Shown here: one piece after another, positions 1-5,920 of the stretch
How positions within the stretch are numbered: the first letter of the stretch is position 1
Layout: every line of letters begins with the position of its first letter
Assembly: GCA_020346805.1 (NCBI GenBank)
Contig: CP070790.1
Location: 2,880,702 to 2,889,743 of the forward strand
DNA length: 9,042 nt
Source of the DNA: Planctomycetota bacterium
GTDB taxonomy: Bacteria > Planctomycetota > Phycisphaerae > UBA1845 > PWPN01
Direction: 5' to 3'
Position numbers and translations under genes: made by a program
The notes under the pieces: model-generated
Told to the model about the DNA's origin: nothing
Databases searched by the model: none
What the model saw: only the letters and a program-made list of their open reading frames with translations

Positions 1-1171
1 CCGATTCGCGACGGGCATAACGCGTTGCCTGCCGAATCCATTCCATACGTGGTAACGGGATCATGCCGTAATTGTAAATGTTGACTGAAGGCACACCGAG
101 CCTGGCGGCATGAGATAAGGACCGTACCAAAGTGGCAGAGTCCGGGCACATCGGCAAGCAGGCGCTAAAACCCAGCTCCACGTGACCGATGTTTCCAGTA
201 TCTTCCAACGCTTCACTTATAGTCAACTCAATTGCTTTATCATCATACGGATAGGGGCAGTTGGTCAACGTGGCATGACAATGTGGACCAATAGCCTTGA
301 AATCCGCAGCGGCTACCAATCGTTCGCCGGCACGGTGGATCACAATTCTACATTCGCATGATTGTCTTACCATCTCGACAAGTGAGGTCACTTTAGCACA
401 TCGCCAATCGGTATACTCACCAAGTGCCGGAACCTGATCGATGATCTCTGCTGTTGATTCAGCCAACGGTTCACCATGGTAATAGATCCTCTCCAAAGTA
501 GAGCTTGCCGCCTCGGCAGCAGCCTCAACCTCAATACCGTCATCCTTGGCTGCCTGTCGGCAGGATTCGCAAAAACACAGGTTAAAAAGCCAATGCCCGA
601 CCTCCCCAAGTTCCGGACCTACCTTGTGATGGGCGTGTGAATGGGGGCGCTCCTGAAATGACGGGCGCTCCAGTTCGATGGTCTCAAACGGATAATTTTC
701 CGAAAGATCTTCAACCATGGCTCGCAGGTATTCGCGGACATCGGGATTAACCGGGCACAACCAGGTAGGGTCGATGTCGCCGAAAACATTTTTGGCCGCG
801 CAGCTTTCATACTTCTTCACCATCAGCGAACTGTGGCAGCACACCGTCCATCCGCGAAGTGTCAGTCCTTTCTTTTGGCATGCATCGGCCAATTGAACCA
901 GGGGATTACCCTTCTTCAGCCATGACGCTACCACTGGGCGCATCCGAGTATTGGTGTACCTGTCGGCTTGTGGCTGAAACTGGGCCCCGCCGGGCGAACG
1001 AAAACTTCTCGGCGAAATCCTTGCATGTGGTCGAACTTGATCGACGCTGTGGTAAAAGGTGGCTACCGAAATCCCCGTAACACCGGCCTCACCCAGAAGT
1101 CGGTCCAGAACCTCGTCAATCCCCTCATCAACCAGATCCCACATATAACACCACATATTGGTCTGAAACAT
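1..1171 (-). CDS. Cytoplasmic TIM-barrel, glycoside-hydrolase-like protein of unknown function (partial, C-terminus outside window)
   Basis: An uninterrupted frame of 390 codons starts at the ATG at 1171-1169 and runs off the left edge without a stop. AAGGGTG lies about 5 bases upstream as a ribosome binding site. No signal peptide is visible, so the protein is probably cytoplasmic. Seen: an N-terminal MWCYMWDLVDEG segment, a CPVNPDVREYL stretch at about 139-149, an acidic strand end ELERP at 167-170, and a C-x-C-x2-C cluster (CFCESC) near 199-204, preceded by a His-rich patch (HSHAHH, 178-182). The CP-x-NP-x-VREYL and CFC-x2-C signatures recur in uncharacterised TIM-barrel glycosidase-like families, where the cysteine cluster usually sits after a barrel strand. 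The barrel reading and any sugar substrate are inference; no catalytic pair can be assigned. At least 20 cysteines and histidines suggest a bound metal is possible. It is divergent from the transporter operon and probably unrelated to it. Confidence 0.75.
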   Translation of the reverse strand, partial: MFQTNMWCYMWDLVDEGIDEVLDRLLGEAGVTGISVATFYHSVDQVRPHARISPRSFRSPGGAQFQPQADRYTNTRMRPVVASWLKKGNPLVQLADACQKKGLTLRGWTVCCHSSLMVKKYESCAAKNVFGDIDPTWLCPVNPDVREYLRAMVEDLSENYPFETIELERPSFQERPHSHAHHKVGPELGEVGHWLFNLCFCESCRQAAKDDGIEVEAAAEAASSTLERIYYHGEPLAESTAEIIDQVPALGEYTDWRCAKVTSLVEMVRQSCECRIVIHRAGERLVAAADFKAIGPHCHATLTNCPYPYDDKAIELTISEALEDTGNIGHVELGFSACLPMCPDSATLVRSLSHAARLGVPSVNIYNYGMIPLPRMEWIRQATRYARRES

Positions 1172-1229
1172 CGATCACCCTTTACGTAGAACCGGATCCA
1201 GCACTCTTTATCTCAAATGGGCGTCGGCG

Positions 1230-1260
1230 ATTATACACAAGGCGGGGATCGGGTTGGACC
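1230..1260 (-). promoter_or_regulatory. Probable promoter for the minus-strand gene
   Basis: On the minus strand a perfect TATAAT (complement of 1230-1235) lies about 59 bases upstream of the ATG at 1171. The -35 region, 17 bases further upstream, is weak (CCAACC). Transcription would start near 1223 and leave a leader of about 50 bases. The call rests on the -10 box and its position. Confidence 0.35.
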
Positions 1261-1283
1261 ATGGAAATTTATTCATTTTTTCT

Positions 1284-1312
1284 TTGACAAGGGGCGATGT
1301 GTGTGTTATACT
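1284..1312 (+). promoter_or_regulatory. Strong sigma-70 promoter of the transporter operon
   Basis: TTGACA (1284-1289) and TATACT (1307-1312) are separated by exactly 17 bases. That is a consensus -35 box and a five-of-six -10 box at optimal spacing. The predicted start is near 1319. The -10 box overlaps the left arm of a dyad, so this promoter is likely repressed by the product of the first gene. Confidence 0.8.
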
Positions 1313-1334
1313 GTATTAGTAAGCTAATGCAGTA
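1309..1334. promoter_or_regulatory. Operator-like inverted repeat over the -10 box and start site
   Basis: TACTGTATTAG (1309-1319) and CTAATGCAGTA (1324-1334) are reverse complements with one mismatch in 11, separated by TAAG. The dyad covers the -10 box and the predicted transcription start, a place where a bound dimer would block RNA polymerase. GntR/YtrA regulators bind such dyads upstream of their own operons, so autoregulation is the natural inference. No binding data exist here. Confidence 0.65.
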
Positions 1335-1360
1335 ATTCACTTATTAGGATAATCTCGGTC

Positions 1361-1750
1361 ATGCCCATCGATCCCAACGGCCCAGTCCCCCTCTATCAGC
1401 AGATCGCCGATTATATTCGGCAATTGGTGGCGGCAGGCGTATTCAGATCGGCCGAGGCGCTGCCCTCATTGAGGGCTTTAGCTGTGCAGTTGGCCGTCAA
1501 CCCCAACACCGTCCAGCGAGCCTATGACCAACTGGAGCGGGAAGGGCTGGTATATGCCCGCAGGGGCCTGGGGCTCTTTGTGGCCGAGCGGGGGGCGGAG
1601 TTGGCACGAAACAAATCTCAAGAGGCGCTCTACCAGACGTTTATGCAGGCCATTCTCGCCGGGAAGGCAGCACAATTATCAGGCGAAAAGATAGGGGCCA
1701 TTTTTCAAAGAGCCCTGGCGGGTGCCGACGTAAAGGCGAGGAACCAATAA
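1361..1750 (+). CDS. GntR-family transcriptional regulator, YtrA subfamily
   Basis: A 129-residue protein. An N-terminal winged helix-turn-helix occupies about 9-75: PLYQQIADYI, LPSLRALAVQL, then VNPNTVQRAYDQLEREGLV as the recognition region, and the wing RRGLGLFVAE. Only about 50 residues follow, which is the short dimerisation tail of the YtrA subfamily and not the long FadR, HutC or MocR effector domains. The PG that often precedes LPS-x-R is replaced here by AEA. AGGA lies 11 bases before the ATG, a rather long spacing. YtrA members usually repress an adjacent ABC exporter operon and are relieved by cell-envelope stress or an unknown ligand. The stop overlaps the ATPase start (TAATG), indicating translational coupling. 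The dyad at 1309-1334 is its likely operator. Confidence 0.92.
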   Translation: MPIDPNGPVPLYQQIADYIRQLVAAGVFRSAEALPSLRALAVQLAVNPNTVQRAYDQLEREGLVYARRGLGLFVAERGAELARNKSQEALYQTFMQAILAGKAAQLSGEKIGAIFQRALAGADVKARNQ

Positions 1751-2664
1751 TGATCCAGGCGACTTCATCTGATCTTGCTATTGAGTTGGTCGGGGTGACC
1801 AAGCGTTATAGGAGAAATACTGCGGTACGGGAGCTGTCTCTGCAAATTCCCAAAGGGGCCGCATTCGGTTTCATTGGTCCTAACGGGGCAGGTAAGACTA
1901 CGACTATCAGAATGATTATGGGTCTGCTGCCCATGACTGCCGGTCAGGGGAACGTGTTAGGCATAAATCTCAATAGTGGGCAAGATCAGGTGAAACGATA
2001 TGTAGGTTATGTGCCCGAACAGCATTTCATTTACCGCTGGATGCGGGTCGGGCAGGTAGTCCGATTTTGCCGATCGTTTTATGAAACCTGGAACGACAAA
2101 TATTGCAGCGAACTTCTGGACCTCTTTGGTTTGGATGGCCATCAAAAGGTCAAGCACCTGTCCAAGGGAATGGTTACCAAACTCGCCCTGGTGTTGGCCC
2201 TGGCCCATGAGCCGGAGCTGCTCATCCTTGATGAACCGATGGCCGGTTTGGATCCGCTGGTTCGTGAGGAAATAGTTGAACGGGTTTTGCACTCTATCTG
2301 CGAGCGTAAACGTACAGTTTTCTTATCGAGTCACACGCTCAGCGACGTGCGAAGGGTATCAGACGTAATAGGTATTATTCACGAAGGGCAGTTGTTGACT
2401 GTTGCTCCTACCGAACAGTTGGTAAGCGGCACCAAGCGTATCCGAGCGGTGCTTGAGGAAGGGCAACAGCCCAAAGAATCTCCAGAAGGCACGATCTGGA
2501 ATCGAGTCCAGGGCCGAGAATGGTTAATCACCGTCAAAGACTTTACATCAAATACGGTGGAGCGCTTGCGGTCGGCCAATCCGTTGCAGAACATTGAGGT
2601 GATCGATCTGGGATTGGAAGAGATTTTCAAGGATTATATCCGAGGGGCGGAGGTGGCGGCATGA
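1750..2664 (+). CDS. ABC transporter ATP-binding protein, YtrB/CcmA-like exporter ATPase
   Basis: A 304-residue nucleotide-binding subunit that would energise the permease encoded next. All ATPase motifs are present: Walker A GPNGAGKTT at 43-51, Q-loop Gln in PEQ at 91, signature LSKGM at 137-141 (a variant of LSGGQ common in this subfamily), Walker B LLILDE at 157-162, D-loop AGLD at 165-168 and switch His at 195 (SSHTLSD). The fold of the ATPase ends near 220. The remaining 80 residues form a C-terminal extension of the kind seen in ABC-2 exporter ATPases. The ATG shares its A with the regulator's TAA stop, and the TGA stop overlaps the permease start as ATGA. The three genes are therefore almost certainly co-translated. 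Substrate is unknown; export is inferred from the ABC-2 partner and the GntR/YtrA context. Confidence 0.93.
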   Translation: MIQATSSDLAIELVGVTKRYRRNTAVRELSLQIPKGAAFGFIGPNGAGKTTTIRMIMGLLPMTAGQGNVLGINLNSGQDQVKRYVGYVPEQHFIYRWMRVGQVVRFCRSFYETWNDKYCSELLDLFGLDGHQKVKHLSKGMVTKLALVLALAHEPELLILDEPMAGLDPLVREEIVERVLHSICERKRTVFLSSHTLSDVRRVSDVIGIIHEGQLLTVAPTEQLVSGTKRIRAVLEEGQQPKESPEGTIWNRVQGREWLITVKDFTSNTVERLRSANPLQNIEVIDLGLEEIFKDYIRGAEVAA

Positions 2665-3323
2665 GAGCATTGATCTGGAAAGATTTCATGGCCAATCGCG
2701 TCCTTTGGATTGGGGGATTGGCATTAATATTGCTGCCTTATTTACTTTGTGCCTTAGTGGCAACAATATCGTATAAGGGCCAAGCCCATGATTGGTGGTA
2801 TATATTCGCGAATGCTCCGGGAATAAGCTGTATGATCTCTTTTCTAGTTGTAGCCATGGTGGGAGGAGTTGCCATTGCCGGAGAACGACCGGATCGTTCG
2901 AGTGAATTTCTGGCTTATTTACCCCCTTCACGTGCCGCCATCATTACCAGTAAAGCCATGGTAGGAATCGGCGTTATCACGGTTATATGTTTATTGAATA
3001 TGTTTGCACTTTATGTGATCGAGGAAGTAAAAACCAAAGAGGTATTAGAGCGCATGAAAGTAGTTTACGGCGCTATATGTTCCAGCGCAATTCTTATCTT
3101 TGGTTTTGCCTGGTTGTATTCCTCTTTTTTGAAAAATCCCATCTACAGCACCGGTTTGTGTATCGCCACGGTTCTGCTTTTCTGGATGCTTTTTGCCTTT
3201 GTTTACGATACTATGAACTGGGGTTCCAATCACATGGTAATTTTCACCCCTCTTGCCACCGTTGTGGGTATCGGGGCCTTTGTGGGGGGTATTTTTAGCT
3301 ACCTGCACCGTGTTGAACCGTAG
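2661..3323 (+). CDS. ABC-2-type transporter permease, six-helix membrane subunit
   Basis: A 220-residue integral membrane protein. Predicted membrane segments lie at about 14-36, 55-73, 99-119, 138-157, 163-183 and 194-214. A short N-terminal amphipathic start (MRALIWKDFMANR) is typical of ABC-2 permeases. Between helices 2 and 3 the loop GERPDRSSEFLAYLPPSR (74-91) matches the cytoplasmic coupling segment seen in this class, where an acidic residue and an LP pair precede the next helix. It would dimerise and pair with the upstream ATPase; its start overlaps that gene's stop. The gene is visibly richer in A and T than the two exported-protein genes that follow, which is common for membrane proteins and need not mean transfer. 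No periplasmic domain is large enough to bind a substrate alone, so partners outside the membrane are plausible. Confidence 0.9.
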   Translation: MRALIWKDFMANRVLWIGGLALILLPYLLCALVATISYKGQAHDWWYIFANAPGISCMISFLVVAMVGGVAIAGERPDRSSEFLAYLPPSRAAIITSKAMVGIGVITVICLLNMFALYVIEEVKTKEVLERMKVVYGAICSSAILIFGFAWLYSSFLKNPIYSTGLCIATVLLFWMLFAFVYDTMNWGSNHMVIFTPLATVVGIGAFVGGIFSYLHRVEP

Positions 3324-3341
3324 AGAGTTTGCGGTTAGAAT
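3313..3341 (+). promoter_or_regulatory. Possible internal promoter before the exported-protein pair
   Basis: TTGAAC (3313-3318) and TAGAAT (3336-3341) are 17 bases apart, four of six and five of six matches to consensus. The predicted start is near 3348, inside the 103-base gap between the permease and the first exported protein. It would allow the secreted pair to be made without the transporter. The -35 box lies within the permease's last codons. Confidence 0.4.
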
Positions 3342-3351
3342 ATCGGCCAAG

Positions 3352-3361
3352 GGGAATTCCC
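3352..3361. repeat. Perfect 10-bp palindrome at the internal promoter start
   Basis: GGGAATTCCC is a perfect palindrome lying about +4 to +13 relative to the predicted internal transcription start. It could be a regulator site. It does not resemble the dyad at 1309-1334, so if functional it would be read by a different protein. Chance occurrence is quite possible. Confidence 0.3.
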
Positions 3362-3426
3362 TGGGGCAGTATTTGGTCTTACTAAATTGCCGCGTAACGA
3401 CTTTTCTGCTGTGGGAGCAACGCCTC

Positions 3427-4527
3427 ATGTTCAGACAACTACTTGGTTGTACGATTTTAATTGCCGTCCTGGTCTGGCCGGCATCGGCTCAAGAAAACGG
3501 TCAATCGGCCGATGACGAAGATCTCATGTCCCGTCCCACCCAATACGGGATTCGATTTACCCCGGGCTTGGCCCGGGCGATGGCCAGGCAGTTCACGAAA
3601 CACAGCCTGGTCAGGCACTACAAAATGGACAAGGAGAAATCCGACCAGGCCAATGAATTGGTGGCCCGGCGGATGATGCAGTTGGCCCACACTATTGACG
3701 GGCCGGCTCAGGAGCTTATCGAGCGCTTTGCCGAAGAACAATTTGACTATCAAAAAGGAGACGGCGGTGGTGGATTCATGCCGCCGACCTTTGGCAAAGA
3801 ATTTGCCGAACGTCTTATGCCTATGCTGCCGGAGGTTCGAAATCTGATTCGCGGCACCGTTCAGGACGTTCGCCCCCTGCTGCCCATAAAACAACAGCTC
3901 AAGATGGCCGGCGAACTGATGGCCGTCAATACCGCCTTCGACGCCTTCGAGGAAACCATGAAACAATGGGCCAGTGGGGAGGTGACCAAGTATGGCGATC
4001 CCTTCCACCAGAATCGCAAAATCGAACGAGATGAAAGCGGCCAATCCAAACACCTGAAATGGGCAAAGAAAAATGCCGAAGACGTGATGACTCGTGGAAA
4101 AACTGCGGAATGGGAAAAGTACGTCAAGGAAGCCAAAGAGTTATATCAGTTAGACGACTTGCAGTCGTCCTCCGCCGATTCGATACTGCGCGAATGTGTA
4201 GAGCGGGCCAACAACACAGCCCGAGATGAAATTTGGCGCAATCGGATATACCTTAATACCCTTTGGAAAAACATGGTTTGGCGTTTACCCGATGGGTGGA
4301 ACAATCCGTTACGAACTTTGATTGAGGATGACCACGAAAAGCTGATGGAGCCGATCGAAGTTATCGGTAACGAACTAAAAACCAAAATTGACAAGATACC
4401 TACGGAAGCACAACTTGAGGCAGCCGAGGATCGAATAGCAACCCTGTTAGAGGAGAAAGGTTTCGATAGTACGCCACAGGCCCCTCCGCCGGAGGCGGAC
4501 CAAGAGCAGCGACTGGAGGAACCATGA
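3427..4527 (+). CDS. Exported protein of unknown family, paralogue 1 of a tandem pair
   Basis: I chose the ATG at 3427 because it is preceded by GGGAGC (9-base spacing) and begins a clear signal peptide, MFRQLLGC then a hydrophobic core, ending ASA|QEN (cleavage after residue 21). The frame is open back to 3253, but that extension overlaps the permease and precedes the signal peptide. The product is 366 residues. The mature protein is helix-rich and highly charged, with no further membrane segment. Landmarks: RPTQYGIRFTPGLARAMA (36-53), ARRMMQ (80-85), GKEFAERLMPMLP (123-135), WEKYV in the second half, an NRIYLNTLWKN segment, and a Pro/Gln-rich tail. The same ordered landmarks occur in the next gene, so the two are tandem paralogues. 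I do not recognise the family. The operon suggests a role outside the inner membrane linked to the ABC transporter. Confidence 0.85.
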   Translation: MFRQLLGCTILIAVLVWPASAQENGQSADDEDLMSRPTQYGIRFTPGLARAMARQFTKHSLVRHYKMDKEKSDQANELVARRMMQLAHTIDGPAQELIERFAEEQFDYQKGDGGGGFMPPTFGKEFAERLMPMLPEVRNLIRGTVQDVRPLLPIKQQLKMAGELMAVNTAFDAFEETMKQWASGEVTKYGDPFHQNRKIERDESGQSKHLKWAKKNAEDVMTRGKTAEWEKYVKEAKELYQLDDLQSSSADSILRECVERANNTARDEIWRNRIYLNTLWKNMVWRLPDGWNNPLRTLIEDDHEKLMEPIEVIGNELKTKIDKIPTEAQLEAAEDRIATLLEEKGFDSTPQAPPPEADQEQRLEEP

Positions 4528-5666
4528 TTCACTTACTGAAAATATTGGTTATTTTACAGATAATAGTGGGTTTGGTTTGCAGCGCATACGCCCAAACAGC
4601 TACCGCCCCCGACCAAGAGGCACAAGTGGATCAGGCTCCCCAACCGACCCAGGATATGGGTCCGGTGATTCCGCCGCCCGGCGAGGAAGTAATGCGTCCG
4701 ACCAAGCACGGCATCCGCCTGACGCCGAGGATGGCCCGCGCTATCGCCGGTGGGATGGTAGATGATTGGAAGGAGTGGAAGTTATCAGAGGATCAGCAGG
4801 CCCGCCTCAGTGAAACAATGGCCCGGCGGATGATGCAAATAGGCGATAACCACGGGAAAGAGGGCGCTTCTTTCCTGGAATATATGTATGCAACGATAAT
4901 CACCGGAAACGGGAAAGTCCCCAAGCGATCGGGTAAGGAGTTCGCCAAACGGGCCAAGTCGGCGTTACCGGCTATGCAGGACTTTATCGACGGCCTGGAT
5001 GATTTCCGCAAAACCCTGAATGAGGACCAACTGAATCATCTGGAAGAGTTCAAGAGCAAAATGCAGCAGGCCACCGATCGGTTCGAGACCAGGATGGATC
5101 GCTGGGCCGAAGGGAAAATGAACGGGAACCAGGATCCCTTCCGCGATCTCGACAAGGAGGAGACGGAGGAAGGCGAAACGAAACCCAAGTCGGAAGAGAT
5201 GCAAAACGCTGAAAACTCGGCATCGTGGCAAACTCGACAACTGGGTCCTAGGGAATGGAAACGGTTCCTGAACCGGGCGCGGCAATTTCTGGATTTCGAC
5301 GAAGAACAGTTTGCCGAGGGCGAAAAGCTGCTGGAGCAATATCGCGACCAGGCCGAGCCGATTATGACGCCGGAGTGGAAGGAGCAGCTTCGTCAAAATC
5401 GCATCAAGTACTACTTCCGATGGAAAATACAGAAGCAACCAACCAAACCCTGGATCTACCGCCTGGAGCGCGAGTACAACGAGTTAGCCAATCCGTTAAA
5501 GGAACTGGGGCGGGCCTTTCGCCGAGAGGTGATGGCCCTGGCCACTGAGCAGCAGTGCCAGGCGGCCCTGGCAGAGCTGCAAGAATTCGCCGCCAAACAC
5601 GGTATGCCCGCCGACGAGGTGAACCCCGAAACACTTCATCTGACCGGGAAAGAAAAAGAAAACTAG
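4524..5666 (+). CDS. Exported protein of unknown family, paralogue 2 of a tandem pair
   Basis: A 380-residue protein whose ATG overlaps the previous stop (ATGA), with GGAGG a few bases upstream, so it is translationally coupled to its paralogue. A signal peptide spans 1-23 with an SAYA|Q cleavage site. Cys19 lacks a proper lipobox, so a soluble exported protein is more likely than a lipoprotein. A Pro/Gln-rich linker (24-57) precedes RPTKHGIRLTPRMARAIA (58-75), ARRMMQ (100-105) and GKEFAKRAKSALP (137-149). A strongly acidic Glu/Lys insert follows near 208-230, then WKRFL, NRIKYYFRWK and a long helical C-terminus. These line up one for one with the preceding protein, although overall identity looks low. 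The acidic insert and the longer N-terminal linker are the main differences. Function is unknown. A helical periplasmic adaptor or chaperone-like role is only a guess. Confidence 0.87.
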   Translation: MIHLLKILVILQIIVGLVCSAYAQTATAPDQEAQVDQAPQPTQDMGPVIPPPGEEVMRPTKHGIRLTPRMARAIAGGMVDDWKEWKLSEDQQARLSETMARRMMQIGDNHGKEGASFLEYMYATIITGNGKVPKRSGKEFAKRAKSALPAMQDFIDGLDDFRKTLNEDQLNHLEEFKSKMQQATDRFETRMDRWAEGKMNGNQDPFRDLDKEETEEGETKPKSEEMQNAENSASWQTRQLGPREWKRFLNRARQFLDFDEEQFAEGEKLLEQYRDQAEPIMTPEWKEQLRQNRIKYYFRWKIQKQPTKPWIYRLEREYNELANPLKELGRAFRREVMALATEQQCQAALAELQEFAAKHGMPADEVNPETLHLTGKEKEN

Positions 5667-5683
5667 CAGCTGGCTTTTTCATG

Positions 5684-5726
5684 CCATTCGGGTACTCCGC
5701 TCGCTTACGCTCGCGGTACGGAATGG
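5684..5726. repeat. Interrupted inverted repeat downstream of the exported-protein pair
   Basis: CCATTC (5684-5689) pairs with GAATGG (5721-5726), GTA (5692-5694) with TAC (5717-5719), and CCGC (5697-5700) with GCGG (5713-5716). That is 13 pairs with small bulges around a 12-base loop. The loop region contains the direct repeat GCTCGC-TTAC-GCTCGC. It starts 17 bases after the stop codon. It may end the operon's mRNA or be a dispersed REP-like element; no U-tract follows it. Confidence 0.45.
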
Positions 5727-5746
5727 TGATCGTGACGCAATTCATA

Positions 5747-5762
5747 CTGTGATCGTACCCAG
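5747..5762. promoter_or_regulatory. LexA-like CTG-N10-CAG site
   Basis: CTG (5747-5749) and CAG (5760-5762) are exactly 10 bases apart, and the left half reads TACTGT as in the gammaproteobacterial LexA box. The right half is poorer (CCAGTC). The site lies 158 bases before the polymerase start. DinB-family genes are often SOS-controlled, but the LexA box of this organism is unknown and the spacing is long. Confidence 0.2.
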
Positions 5763-5771
5763 TCGGTACCG

Positions 5772-5785
5772 TCCGCCGCGGCGGA
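5772..5785. repeat. Perfect 14-bp GC-rich palindrome
   Basis: TCCGCCGCGGCGGA is its own reverse complement. As RNA it would form a very tight hairpin with almost no loop. It is not followed by a T-run within 40 bases. Its CCGCCG core also appears in the hairpin at 7190-7207, so both may belong to one kind of intergenic element. Confidence 0.4.
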
Positions 5786-5851
5786 TAGTTCGGATTGGGC
5801 TGAGGCGCCATATCTTTCCAGATCCCCCTCAATTTTTTCTTTTTTAAGCCC

Positions 5852-5880
5852 TTGATTTCATGTAATGTTTGGTATATGTT
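5852..5880 (+). promoter_or_regulatory. Possible promoter of the Y-family polymerase gene
   Basis: TTGATT (5852-5857) and TATGTT (5875-5880) are 17 bases apart, each matching consensus at four of six positions. An overlapping TGG-TATATG (extended -10 form) begins at 5870. Transcription would start about 30 bases before the chosen start codon. Confidence 0.3.
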
Positions 5881-5920
5881 AGGTATGTCCTCTCCTTTAG
5901 ATATTGTTACGGGGTGGATA

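Larger units (their letters stand above)
5667..5920. other. Intergenic region between exported paralogue 2 and the Y-family polymerase
   Basis: These 254 bases hold no credible gene. They contain an interrupted hairpin (5684-5726), an 8-bp direct repeat GTGATCGT (5726-5733 and 5749-5756, 23 bases apart), a CTG-N10-CAG site (5747-5762), a short GTACC/GGTAC stem (5755-5769), a perfect GC palindrome (5772-5785) and a T-rich tract (5832-5845) with no convincing stem before it. I cannot identify a canonical rho-independent terminator. Confidence 0.6.

Noticed and set aside
388..1189. Short open frames on both strands at the left end
   Set aside because: All lie inside the single long minus-strand frame from 1171 to the window edge, which gives a coherent protein.
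2158..2172. Unusual ABC signature LSKGM in place of LSGGQ
   Set aside because: This variant is common in YtrB-like and related ABC-2 ATPases, and the other ATPase motifs are intact.
3253..3426. 58-codon N-terminal extension of exported paralogue 1, overlapping the permease
   Set aside because: It would bury the signal peptide inside the protein and overlap the permease by 71 bases. The ATG at 3427 has a ribosome binding site and begins the signal peptide directly.
3457..4053. 198-codon open frame on the minus strand
   Set aside because: It lies antiparallel within exported paralogue 1, has no ribosome binding site I can support, and its composition is what the plus-strand codon bias would produce by chance.
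5555..5752. 65-codon plus-strand frame across the end of exported paralogue 2
   Set aside because: It overlaps the coding end in another frame, has an unnatural Arg-rich composition and ends inside the hairpin region.
5832..5846. T-rich tract as a rho-independent terminator
   Set aside because: No stable GC-rich stem lies immediately before it on either strand; only a four-pair ATCT/AGAT stem is nearby.
5852..5920. 23-codon N-terminal extension of the Y-family polymerase
   Set aside because: Family members start just before the MDFNAYF strand. The ATG at 5921 has a good GGGGTGG site, and the upstream stretch coincides with the possible promoter.
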